64,000 bases of DNA from Telmatactis stephensoni (lineage: Eukaryota; Cnidaria; Anthozoa; Actiniaria; Isophelliidae). This document shows, in pieces, positions 31,425 through 42,600 of this stretch. The position numbers and the translations under genes were made by a program. Location: contig JALIZF010001777.1 in assembly GCA_029948255.1 (NCBI GenBank), positions 117,501 through 181,500 of the forward strand, given 5' to 3'. Positions within the stretch are counted from its first letter, which is position 1, and the number at the start of each line of letters is the position of its first letter. The notes below the pieces were generated by a model, which saw nothing but the letters and a program-made list of their open reading frames with translations, did no database searches and was not told where the DNA came from.

Positions 31425-32110
31425 CTTCGGTACATATATTCTCAAAAAAAGATCAAGCAAGAAGTGTGTTGCTCGTCGGCAATAAAAGAGCCTCAGCTTC
31501 TTTTTCCGATCGTGCGGTATAACTTTTGTATAAGTATGTTTACGTTCACAACAAACGTAATTTACATACACTATCGTCTTACAGTAATGACACAATATTC
31601 TGCATACTAGTCGTATATGCTTGGGAAAAACTAGATGAAATGAGACCATAAAGTCAATTTCGGTCTTGTCGCGTCGTTGTTGCTGTGTTCTTGTTATTAA
31701 TTTTGTTGTTGTTGTTGTTGTCGTTTTTGGTGTTGCTGCTGGTTGAACAAACTTTGGTTGTTGCGTGACGATGAAAAACACCCTTTTCTTGGAATTCCAG
31801 TTCGAAGAAGCGTCGGCCTAAGAGTGTCAACAAAAATCCTCAATGAAAACGAGGAATAGAACTTTTGAGGATTGGATCGATTCTATATAGGTGACGAAAA
31901 CAACATGAGGAAAAAAACAATGTGTTTTCACATAGTATCCTGAATCATTGGTTTCACGAAGATGTGCATGTTTTCACAATCATGCCACCAGGTTTTCACT
32001 TTACTTTTAAGAGCATTTTTTAATATCGAATGGCTAAAAGTGCCAAAAGCAAACCGCCTTCTTGCAAGTTTTGATTCAAGCTTTTGCTCAGGATTACCAC
32101 TCAAATTCTA

Positions 32111-32233
32111 TCAATTGTTTGCGCGCGCGATGGTGTTAACTTCCTGTTACTAAAGTAACCTTAAGCGCCAAGAACATCGCGCAAACATCAATATACCATG
32201 CAGTTTTGCTTTCTTAGTATTATGGTCTCTTGA
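32111..32233. mobile_element. MITE family B, right-half fragment
   Basis: Matches the right arm of the 25821 copy: GCGCGCGATGG, AACATCGCGCAAACATCAAT and the terminus TTAGTATTATGGTCTCTTGA. Confidence 0.6.
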
Positions 32234-33055
32234 TTCTATTTTTAAATGTTACCAGTTAAAAAGTGATCTAATTATCAAAACTGTATTTGGAATTGTAGAA
32301 TAAAGAGCTGTTATCCTGTTTTTAAAGCTATAGATGTATGTGAAATGAGTAACTGGAAAACAAAGCCTCATTTTAAATTCAAATTTTCACTTTGGATTGA
32401 CACTTTAATTCGACTTTAATCAACCAAACCCTACTAGAAACAAACTAAAGTTTAGAATATTTACATTGTAAGTTGCTGGACCACCCTGTTAAAGGGGAAG
32501 GCAAGTCCTTGCTTAACCAGCCACAGACCAACGCTATTAAAGTTTTCCTGCAGAGCCTAGCCAGTATGAAACTCGCAAAGCTCGAGTGCTTCATTTATTT
32601 TTACGTACTAGTTTTATTAACCCCTTTATCATATGATTAGATATCAAATGTGAGAATACACAATGTACAATACAAAATAAGATGACTTTTCTTTGACAAG
32701 TTTTGCGCGATATCTTGCTTAACTGTCACTCTGTAGTCATGCCACACCTTTGATACCGGCTTTTATCGCTTAATGAGTATACAAAACTATTTCAATCTAG
32801 ATATTTTATTATTAAGATAAGATTCAAAGACACTAACAATTGGTCTTAAAGGCACATAAAAAGCACAGCACCTACCTATAAACACTGGCGTAGTACGGGA
32901 CTATCTTGGTGACTATGTACGGGGGGGACATTTTTACTTCGTTGTCTATAGACGACTTTCAAAAATTACGGCAACGAGGCCAGAAAGGCCTCCAAAATCA
33001 TCATGGCTTAAAGTGAGCCGTCTTGGTCCTAGGTTAAGTAAATACTTTAGCAAAG

Positions 33056-33226
33056 AGCAGATTTCGTATGAGTGTGATCCAACGGACCGCGCCGGCGGTA
33101 CGTGACCGCGTGCCGTACCGTATTGCGGCCATCTATAAAAACATTCGAAATTTCTACCGTAACTGAGCCGTGTCGTGACCGTGCCGTGAACGTGTTGTTT
33201 ACACAGACACACACGAAATCTACCCT
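33056..33226. mobile_element. MITE family A, copy
   Basis: Ends AGCAGATTTCGTATGAGTGT and an inverse-like CACACGAAATCTAC; the core CTATAAAAACATTCGAAATT is identical to the 740 copy. Confidence 0.65.
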
Positions 33227-33888
33227 ACAGATTGGTCTGTTGTGGCATGGTACAACTTATCAACTGGTCATTTAAATATACAGCTGTTTATGAGAGCCTA
33301 CATTCACCCAATGCATGATTTACGAGAAACTTTATATGCTTGAAATAGCGCAAATTTTGAGAAACACTCCGAAAACGAGCCCCTGAGCCCCTGAGCCCCT
33401 GTTGCTGAGAGGCTAGGAGTCCATTAATTTATTATATGCAGAAATAATTCATTGAACTAATGCATCTTGTCTAACACTTAGTCTGTCAATTAATCTATGA
33501 AAGTGCCCACCGTTCTTTGCTCTATGTAAGTCCATGCGATGTTCTCTGGTTTTTGATTAACGAGTGTGATGAGAGCTGCATGTTTTGCACTTTTAAAACC
33601 CCAAATACATGGCATTCTTTTTAATTATGGTACGCCACCGATAAATTCATTATTTTTGGCTGAACAATAGATTCGAACTTAAAAAAATAATTACGGGAAC
33701 TGCTCAAAAATAGCATATCCATAAAAGGTACCACGTGCCCAAAATTTTATAATAATTGGTCTATTCAGTACTGGCACTCTGATTGGTCGAGAACCGTGTA
33801 TGATTACTGTACACACGCATAGATGACGTCATTGAATCTTACGCGCGCTCTGATTGGTTGAAATGTTTCGATGAATATTATAAATAGC

Positions 33889-34044
33889 TAGATTCTATTT
33901 TCCCGTACTTGACGTCAAAATGTGGTGAGAACAATAGTCACGCTACTCGACTTCGTCCCGTGGCGTACTTTTTTGTTCTCACCACATTTTGACGTCATTT
34001 GTGCGGCTATTAGAGTACAGACGCACGGAAAAATGGAATCTATT
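33889..34044. mobile_element. Hairpin element with two TGACGTCA-type sites
   Basis: Arms GATTCTATTTTCCCGTAC and CCGTGCGTCT inverse frame two copies of TTGACGTCAAAATGTGGTGA in opposite orientation. It lies about 270 bp past the 3' end of the lipase paralog; a half copy is at 29487. Confidence 0.6.
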
Positions 34045-34308
34045 TGTTAATTAGGTGCGCCGTGCCATAAAAAGGTGGTCGTGTATGTGAGGCTTTAAAG
34101 TCTTTAGCCAAAACGGTTTTTTTCTTCCCTTTTCTTTTTTTTTCTAAATTTCCTCTTCTTTGCAATTTAATTTTGTTTTTCCTTGTGCTTTAATTAGCTG
34201 GTTACGGAGAGTATTTGTTTACATCTGTGGCAATAGAAATTCCGATCCTTTCTCGGTATCTCTTATGAAACGAAGTCCAATACAATTCCAGGCATGTCCA
34301 TCCGTACT

Positions 34309-36598
34309 TTAAGATGAGGTCGTACAAGGGATCGGTGTTGTTATTTCACACTTTTTCTTAATATCACAGTAAGTATTTTTGATGCTGTGCACTTCCCATA
34401 AGCTTCCACTGTTTTCTTTCCTAACATGCTGCACCAGTCCCCCCGGTTTATCGAGCATTGATATGACGTCATCACGTGCACCGAAAGATGTGGTGTATTT
34501 CTGCAGGTCATCTAAAGTATAGCCATACTTCTTGTGGTTATAAATCTCACCAGGGCTTGAAATAGCAATTGCTTGAATCTTGAGTCGACTACCGATAATC
34601 TTCGCTAAGCCTCCACCCAGGGAGTGGCCAACTAAATAGAACTCCTCGTATTGTCGACGGCGAAGGTTCACAGTACTTTTAAGGTAATTTTCAATGACAT
34701 CGATGTAAGACTTAACTTTTTGGAAGAACGCATAGTCCATGATAGAGGCATACTTGATAAAAGTAGCAATAGCATTTGTTGGTACACAACTTCCCAAAGG
34801 CACTAAACGAAACAAGAGTTGGTAGATGAAGACTTCATTCCAGATTTTGGCATTTTCTATCCAGTCCCTAAAGTCATTAGTGCCTGTAATGCCTAAGACG
34901 TTGACGTTATTTGCTAAGTCTCGAATATGGTAAAACGAAGGCTTGTACTGGTTTACAACTTTCACAGTCCATTTGGATGCGGTGCCCTGCCGGTATCTGA
35001 AATACTCGTCGAGAATACCTGTCAGATTTCTATATTCAGTATCTTCTAGCTTATTGATCTTGTACGCCAAGTCTGCAAAGAACACCATGTCTGTGATAGT
35101 TAACGACCCCCACCTCTTTGAACATATTTCATAACCAGGAATTTGTGGGTTTTCGGATATTGCGCTATATGCTCTTGCAGGTACGCGTTGACTGTTGTGG
35201 ACTGGAAGTTTGAGCTGGCAACTTTCATCACACTGAATATCAGTGGCGAAAAACACAGCTATCACAAGAAAGAATGCCAACAATATTATCGTTAAAACTT
35301 TGGGCCTCAATAGAAATTTAGAAGTTTCTCCATCTCTTCCACGAAGGTAAAGATACACAAGGATGAGAAAAGAACTTAAAGGCACAGTGATGCCCAACCC
35401 AAAGGTGGCAATAAGTGGGGTTTTGCTAATCAAGTACATGATAGGACACACCACGACACACACATAAAACATGTTAATCATAAAGGCCATTGCCCAAAAG
35501 GCAAGCCACTTCTTTATTGAACGTTGTTCGCCGCGAGGGAATGTCGGTTGTGTGTAAACAAAAAAGACACTACAAGATCCAAGAAGTGATACAATTCCAG
35601 CTTTTGCAAAAGAAGTTAGGAACAGATACTCCAAAAAGCCAGACAGATCAGTGCTGGCTAAACCTGCCAATATAGCACTGATCACCAAATCAATTATGAG
35701 AAAGACCAATCTCGTCCAAAACCAACACACATCCTTTTCATGGAACCGTTCAATCACCATCCAAAGAAGCTGAAGAAGAAAGAAAGCGTTTATAAAAACT
35801 CCCAAGATAATTACGACTGTGCTTGTTATAAAAACTGTGCGTTGCCACTGGCGCTCTCCAAAGGGACTCAGCATGGCAAGAACAAGATCTATCAGCACAT
35901 TGGTGGTGTAGCACACGGCAACGAAGAATACAGCGTAGAATCCAACGAGGTTGTACCATTTCAACCCACAGGAAATCTTGGGAATAATCACTTTGTTGAT
36001 TACATCAGCCTGCAAGGAAAAAAATAGAATATAATAGTGACCGCGTATCAGTACAGAAATAAATATTGTCTTCTACAGATTGTTTTAAACTATCGGATGA
36101 AAACCACGCCCGCGCGGTCATTCAAACCAATGCTCTATATGGGGGGGGGGGGGGGGGGGGGGGGGCTCGTGATGTATGCCAACAACAGATCGACCCTATA
36201 GAGTTCATACAATTCCTTAAAGATGGGTAAAATTATTTCCTCAATAGCTTATCTTTCATATATTAATATCGTATATATTACCAACAGGCAACACAGTGTG
36301 ACTGACACCTATCTGCCCAAGTTCACATGTTGTTCAGTTGACGCCAGTTTACGAGCAAGACAGCCGTTTACTCGCCCGTACTCGCACTGGATCACTCTCA
36401 ACTCTTAGATCGAGTATAGCGGAAATATAATTGGAGGTAAAATGATTTTACTTCCAATCATATTTCCGCTATATTGTCAATGTATCAATTAAAAAATCAC
36501 CCCTTTTTGTATTTTCTTTCCGTTCAAAAACTTATACTATAGTGAGTGTCTCTTACCTTCGGCCAGTTTGATGGCACTTCGGGTATCTCTTTCGCCAT
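34309..36598 (-). CDS. Seven-TM class 3 lipase paralog (580 aa, two exons), without SAM domain
   Basis: Exon 1 is 36598-36557 (14 codons, MAKEIPEVPSNWPK, donor GTAAGAGA). Exon 2 is 36009-34309 (566 codons plus stop, acceptor TTGCAG). The junction is phase 0. Exon 2 encodes seven hydrophobic helices in about the first 250 residues, a short Cys-containing loop (QCDESCQLK), then the class 3 lipase domain with ITGTNDFRDW, GHSLGGG (Ser near residue 476), Asp in ARDDV and His in EVHSIKN. The triad looks intact, so an active membrane lipase is likely. It is the tandem paralog of the SAM-lipase downstream. The lipase C-terminus is almost identical between the two, while the membrane half has diverged. 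The 5' flank at 36755-36870 is homologous to 31785-31860 upstream of the other gene. Biological substrate is unknown. Confidence 0.8.
36412..36476. repeat. Short perfect-looking hairpin
   Basis: TATAGCGGAAATATAATTGG and its near-exact inverse are separated by a few bases, in the intron between exons 1 and 2 of the lipase paralog. Confidence 0.6.
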
Positions 36599-37034
36599 TT
36601 CTCCTGCCTTTGTAACTTTGATCTATCCTTAGGCGCTTCTTAATTGATTTTTCATCCAAACCTCCAATATTTTAAGTCTCAAAGTGTCATGGATTTATGC
36701 TTGTTAAAGAACTTAAAAGACTTGTTTGTTAACGATGTAGTACACTCAACTTCCTTTTCTCGGGATTCCAGTTCCAAGAAGCGTCGTCTACAGTGTAGTG
36801 TCATGACTGTCAACAGTAAAATTCTTCAAGGAAAACGTGGAATGGAATTGTCGAGCTTAGAGGCAAATCTATATGACGGAGTTCTTTTTTAACTTTGATT
36901 TTTTGCACTCGTTTGTTTCTGTTTGCGTTTTTGGTGAGAGAAGAGAAGGGGAGAATATGGTATGCACATTAAGGGGGAAAAATGAGTTTTGTATAAATAT
37001 AGTAGAAGTACGTAACGTACACACATTTACTCCC

Positions 37035-38136
37035 AGGGCCGTAACCAGGAAATTTACCGGGAGGGTGCACATCAAATAAAAACGGACCTATGGTCGGTTT
37101 TTAGTAGCCGTTTTTATAAGCAACTGTCATGTTTTTGCAAGCACTGATCTTATTATTGACTATCTTAACTTATTCATATCAAGTGATCATAATTGCGGCA
37201 TACTATATTTATTGTGTAAAACAAGCAAACAAGTAGAAACACAACTGTTAGAGCACGGTAGTGAAATTTTACTCATTCAAAAAGATGAATTGAAATGAAA
37301 TTGTCGCTGGTACTGCTCTATACTATTCATCAGGTGCAAGATATGGAGCAGCAGATGAAAACCACGCGTTTCGTAACTTTTAGCACCAAAAGTCTTGCCC
37401 TACGCGTGACCAAACGACTGACAAGAAATGCCACAGGGGATGGTGGATGGGTCAAACAGGATAATAGGCATGAAAAAGGCGTAGTTTAATGGTCAATGGA
37501 GCTGGACAACTTGTGACTTGGAAGGTCTGTAGGTCTAGTGAGGGTAAAACGGATGGTCATGCGTAGGGCAAGACTTTTGGCGCCAAAAGTTACGAAACGC
37601 GTGGGTTTTCATCCGCTGCTCCATATCTTAATTTGTTCCTGATGAATAGTATAGAGCAGTACCAGCGACTATTGACACTTTTACAAGTGGTTCCATCACG
37701 AGAAATGTCCACATTTTTTCTACATGAGCTCATAGTAGACTTCCCTATACATACATCTGTTACATGATTTTATTCAGTCCAACTCTGTGTGGTACAAAGA
37801 AATTGCATGCATTTTAACAAATTTTCCAGTCCGGGATCCCTGTATGTTCAATTGAAAATGTTCCTTATATGCACATGATTTGGTTGTAAATTGCATTGCC
37901 TTATATCAAACATAGGGCAAAACTTTTGGCGCTCCACAGGTAATCCAACACGCTGAATAAAAAAGGTCATCCTGACCATTTAATCAAATTCGGCAAAAGT
38001 AATAGTTTTGTTCTCTTGCTTAAGCAAAAAATATTTTTCATGCAATAAGCAAATGGTGATGTACGTATGAGCGGACCTTTTGCTTTTATGGGGAGGTGCA
38101 CGTGCACCCTGTGCTCCCCCTCCTGGTTACGGCCCT
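37035..38136. mobile_element. 1.1-kb non-autonomous DNA transposon with nested hairpin
   Basis: Ends AGGGCCGTAACCAGGA and the inverse TCCTGGTTACGGCCCT, each followed by a GGTGCAC-containing inner arm. Inside, arms at 37301-37412 and 37551-37670 form a second long hairpin (GTCGCTGGTACTGCTCTATA and inverse). No transposase frame. The CAGGG-type end suggests hAT, but a clear target duplication was not found. Confidence 0.65.
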
Positions 38137-38414
38137 AACTCCGTAACGTACACTGACATTTTTATCCGGATAAATTTGAAAACGAACTCTTAATTAATAT
38201 CTTTCGTTAGGGTTCACAATAAAATGTCGAGTTTTTTTGTTTTATCCAAGAAAAAACTGTTTCAGTTTGGGCAATAAATAAAGAGAAAAAACAAAACATG
38301 CGTTTTGGAATTCATATCCAAATAATTTAGTGAGCATGCATGGCATGTAAATTACTAGTTTCAAAGATACGCGTGGGTCGCAATCAAATGCCACCTGCTT
38401 TTCATTTAGTTGAA

Positions 38415-38618
38415 TCAAAAGACCATAATACGAAGAGAGCGAAACTCAGTATTGATGTCTTTGCGATGTTCGCGGCGACTAAGGCTATTTTTAGTAACTT
38501 TGCCATTGGGCGCGCAAGGCTCTCAAACAATAGAATTTGATTTGCGTTAGTCGCTGCGAACATCGCACAGACATCAATACTGATCGAGTTTCACTCTCTT
38601 AGTATTATAGTCTCTTGG
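38415..38618. mobile_element. MITE family B, copy
   Basis: TCAAAAGACCATAATACGAA at the left, AGTATTATAGTCTCTTGG at the right, sharing GCGAAACTCAGTATTGATG with the 25821 copy but with a shorter centre. Confidence 0.7.
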
Positions 38619-39375
38619 TTGAATATAGTATATTAATTTACAATAGGTTCAATGCAAGTTTCTGGACCTATCCTATAGGCTTCACCAGCCACAGTCCATC
38701 GCAAAATTGTTTCTGTAGGGCCGGCGTAGCTAATATGAGGCGGGCAGATGGAGCACTGATTATCACTGGAATATACCGTGGAATATCCCACAACACTCTT
38801 GCATTTTCTACTATTTAAAGAAAATACAAGTGAGGAGTGGGATGTCCACGGTATGCCACGAGAAACCGTTGTATACTGAGCTTTTATATCCTATACCATA
38901 GAAAATACAACCAATAATTTTATTGCCACGTCTCATATGAAGAGACAGTTGAATACCGCCGAATATATACAATGGCTTTCATGCTTTCTGATTGGCTGTA
39001 GTTTCTCTAGTGACAAAAAAGATATGTATAAGATATATAAGATGGATCATTTCTAACTTGTTGAATTACAAATTTATTTCATTACTTGTTAATTAAATTT
39101 AAATTCGTTTTTAAATACATTTCAATTATAAAATTGTCTGTATATATAAAATTTATTTATTCACAATATTGGAGCAGTACTGAAAAAAATTGAGATATGG
39201 AGATGACTACATATACTCAAGAAAAAAAGAGATGCAAATGAAGGTTTCAATGTGAGTTTATATTATCTCTGTAGATGAGTCAGAGGTGTTTCTCAAATTC
39301 AAAAATATGACCCTTTTAATTTAATTTCACAATAATTATAAATAATGATAAATTAATTACTTACTATTATTATAC

Positions 39376-39531
39376 ACCAAATCGAAATATGGCAGCAAAG
39401 TTGAATACCTATTGTTTTATACTGACTAGCCTCTCATTCATGTGAAAATGCTTTTGTGTTTTCACATGAACACGAGGCTGGTCAGTCCAGAACAATAGCT
39501 TTTCAAATTTGCCGCCATATTTCGATTTGGT
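39376..39531. mobile_element. Hairpin element just 3' of MAO
   Basis: ACCAAATCGAAATATGGC and its inverse flank about 120 bp with further inner complementarity (GAGGCTGGTCAGT). It may sit in or just past the MAO 3' UTR. Confidence 0.6.
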
Positions 39532-39543
39532 CAAATTAAATCA

Positions 39544-39549
39544 TTTATT
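39544..39549 (-). terminator. Polyadenylation signal AATAAA of MAO
   Basis: TTTATT on the plus strand reads AATAAA on the minus strand, about 60 bases past the MAO stop codon. Confidence 0.5.
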
Positions 39550-39609
39550 TCCCAGTTGATAAATACAGTAATGCAGGATTGTAAAAGTTTAAAAATCCTA
39601 AGATCACCA

Positions 39610-42600
39610 TCACTTTACTAAACATTTATATGATAAAAACCCTCCAACCACACCACTAACTAATGCCATTCCAAACAGGAACACTGGTACTGTTGGCAGA
39701 CACTTCTGAAAGGTGGTCAACTCACAAGGCACTGGAGGAACCTCTTCTGATGGAGGTTCTACCCGATCTATTTCTTCTTCTGAAATCTTCTTCATTTGGT
39801 GAAGGACTTCACCCGCTGCCCTTTCACCAGCTTGCACAGCTCCATTCATATATCCTGTAAATGGAAGATACAGTTAATGTATCCATTTTTTTTCTTTTTT
39901 TCCCCTTTCCTTCTTTCCTCCCAACTTTTTTCCCCACTCTATATTCTTTTTTTGTTTCTTCCTCCCTTTCCCTCCTTTCACACACCTTTTCTTACTTCTT
40001 TTTATTCTTTTTTTCAGTTTTCTTTACTTTTCCATACATTATCTGCCTGCTTCTTTCTTTCTTTCCTTCCTTCCTTCTCTCCTTCCTTCTTTCTTTCTTT
40101 CCTTTTCATTCTCTCTCTTTCTTTGGTTCATTCTTCTAATTTTCATTCATTAATTCATCCTTTCTCTTCCTTCCTTCCTTCCTTCCTTCCTTCCTTCCTT
40201 CCTTCCTTCCTTCCTTCCTTCCTTCCTTTGTAACTTTTCTCTTTTAAACTCAGCTTTCATACAGTGATGAAATTCTGAGTATAATAAAGTTCATTCACTC
40301 ATTTTCCTTCCTTCCTTTATTTCATCCCTCCCTCTTTCCCTTCCATCCTTGTATTTGTTCATTACTAACCTGACCACAAAGAAGCAGTTTCAGTCCCAGC
40401 AAAGAAGACTCTTCCAACAGGACATCTCAATGCTTTACCGTACTTTGTTAAAACACCACAAGGTACAACACTAACATAACAACCACCTGAATATTTCTCA
40501 GCTGGCCAATTCTTGTCCACATAGTTACAGGGATGAAGAGCTTCTTCTGAGTCAAGGACCTTTGCATACTGCTCACAGACAGCTTGCCTTCTTTCTTGAG
40601 GTGTCTTGGAACACCATTCACGAGCTTGATCACCAATTATGAAACTGAGGATAAAAAGACAGTAAGTTTGCAAAATATCAATAATTATTGCAAAGATACC
40701 TACATGTATATACACATACTCACATGTGTTCCTTAAAAGCTGAAAAAATACCAGCAAACTGTTGATTAACTATATATGAAATCAGGATAATTTTCTCTGG
40801 ATTGATATCGCTCGATCTTTAATGGCTGTTCATACCCATTAAAAAATCCTGGTTATATCATGTACTGGATATGGATCTAAATGTGGTATTCATGGTTGTG
40901 TCTACTCAAGCAGACATGTCACATACCTTATGCATTGGACATAATTATACTGCAATATAAAAGTAATTATATAATATACATAATTATAATACTGCAATAT
41001 ATTAACCGAGCACGAGGTCTGTATGGGAAAATATCAGACCAAGGTCTTGACAGTATAGACCAAGTGCAGCAAGGTCTGCATGTACAAAAACACCGAGGTC
41101 TGATATTTTCCCATACAGACTGAGCAAATGAGGTCAATAACTTATTTATTATATGGCTTTGAGAAGTCCCGCTAAAACAATTTTATTGCCAAACGCAAAT
41201 TTTTTTTTTCATCCGGAACAGTGGTCCTGATATAGCAAAATGCAGACCATGCGTTAGCCAATCAGAATTCAGGAAATTATCTAGCCATAGAGTGCATCTA
41301 TATATCACATATATCCTGTATATGGCCATCATGATGGAACATATTGCTCACTCACCCCATAATTGCTGGGTAGGAGCCATCAGGTTTGGTATCATCCAGA
41401 GCTGCTTGAACTGGACCAGATTCAGAATCCATAATCATTATACCACTTAATCCTTTGCTTCTCCAGAAGGCTTTCTCATAGAATGTACAAGTCTTGATGA
41501 CTGAGCCCATGGGGATTCTTTGGATGAGTTGATTTTTTAGTGGGGGGAGGGGAGGTTCAAATGAGATCTGATTCAGTAGGGCTTGGGGCATGGCACTGAT
41601 GACATACTTGGCTGTGTACATTTTGCCATTTTCACATGTTACAACAACATGATCAGCATCCTGTTTTAGTTGTTTTACAGGACTGTTTAGCAGGACCTTC
41701 AAAAAACAATGTCATTCAGATTTTTCAAATTAACATCAAACATCCTTAATATACAATCACAATGTGTTGAAAAAATGCAGATAATTTTCAATGGGGCAAG
41801 GTTAACTCAAATAAAATGTTGCTGGCCAGTAGTATTTCTCATTTAAATACTCATGCCAAACCTATCTAGGCCTTCTTTACTGATAGTTGACAATCAAGCT
41901 ATTTGAGCTCTGCTGGTTAATTGTTATGGCTTGCTGATTGTTGTGGATCATTGGTCTTTGGCCCAACCACTGTTTGTATTATAATGTGAAAGTTGTTTGT
42001 TGTTGATACGTGTCTACGCACGCACGTGTCAAACTGACTGAGAGGTATTTAAGTCTCAATCATTGCGGTTATACGTAACAACGAAGTTGTTATTTGTGGT
42101 GGATACATGTCTACCTGTGCACACATCAAAAAGACAGAGAGGAATTGGATCTCAATTGTCCTGGTTATATATGTAGAAACAAAGTTGTTATTTGTAGTGG
42201 ATACGCATCTATGCATGCATGTGTATCCATGGAATATGCAAAGGATAGTCGGAGTGGCACCTGGGTATAATCTGCAGTTTAGCCCATGTTAGCACCTATA
42301 TATTGTTTGTTCAGTTGTCCAGGTGATCTGGAGAATTTTGACTAACCAATCAGATTGCGAGTAGTGTTTTCGAAAAAAGAATCAATCCCAAGTGTCCTTT
42401 GCGAGCGCAAATCCTTGATTTGAGGAAAAAGCAAAACAAAATGGCGGATGCCACGAAGTGAAGAAATCGTTATATTCCTGGTTATTTAGCACATAAAAAG
42501 ACTCCTTGTTTAAAGACTATGTTTAACAAATAATAATTAATATTTATTTATCCTTACTGCATCAATGCTTGTGGATTTTGGCTAAAAAAATGAACACTGG

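Larger units (their letters stand above)
31425..34308. other. Intergenic region between the two lipase genes
   Basis: No gene seen. It holds the 5' flank of the SAM-lipase (31785-31860, homologous to 36755-36870), MITE fragments at 32111-32233 and 33056-33226, and a hairpin element at 33889-34044. Confidence 0.6.
36599..39609. other. Intergenic region lipase paralog to MAO, transposon relics
   Basis: No gene seen. Contains the lipase 5' flank (36755-36870), a 1.1-kb inverted-repeat element (37035-38136), a family B MITE (38415-38618) and smaller hairpins at 38768-38862 and 39376-39531. Confidence 0.6.

Noticed and set aside
39796..40233. 145-aa Ser/Phe/Leu/Pro-rich frame
   Set aside because: Pyrimidine-rich intron sequence and CCTT microsatellite in MAO intron 3, plus antisense of the last MAO exon.
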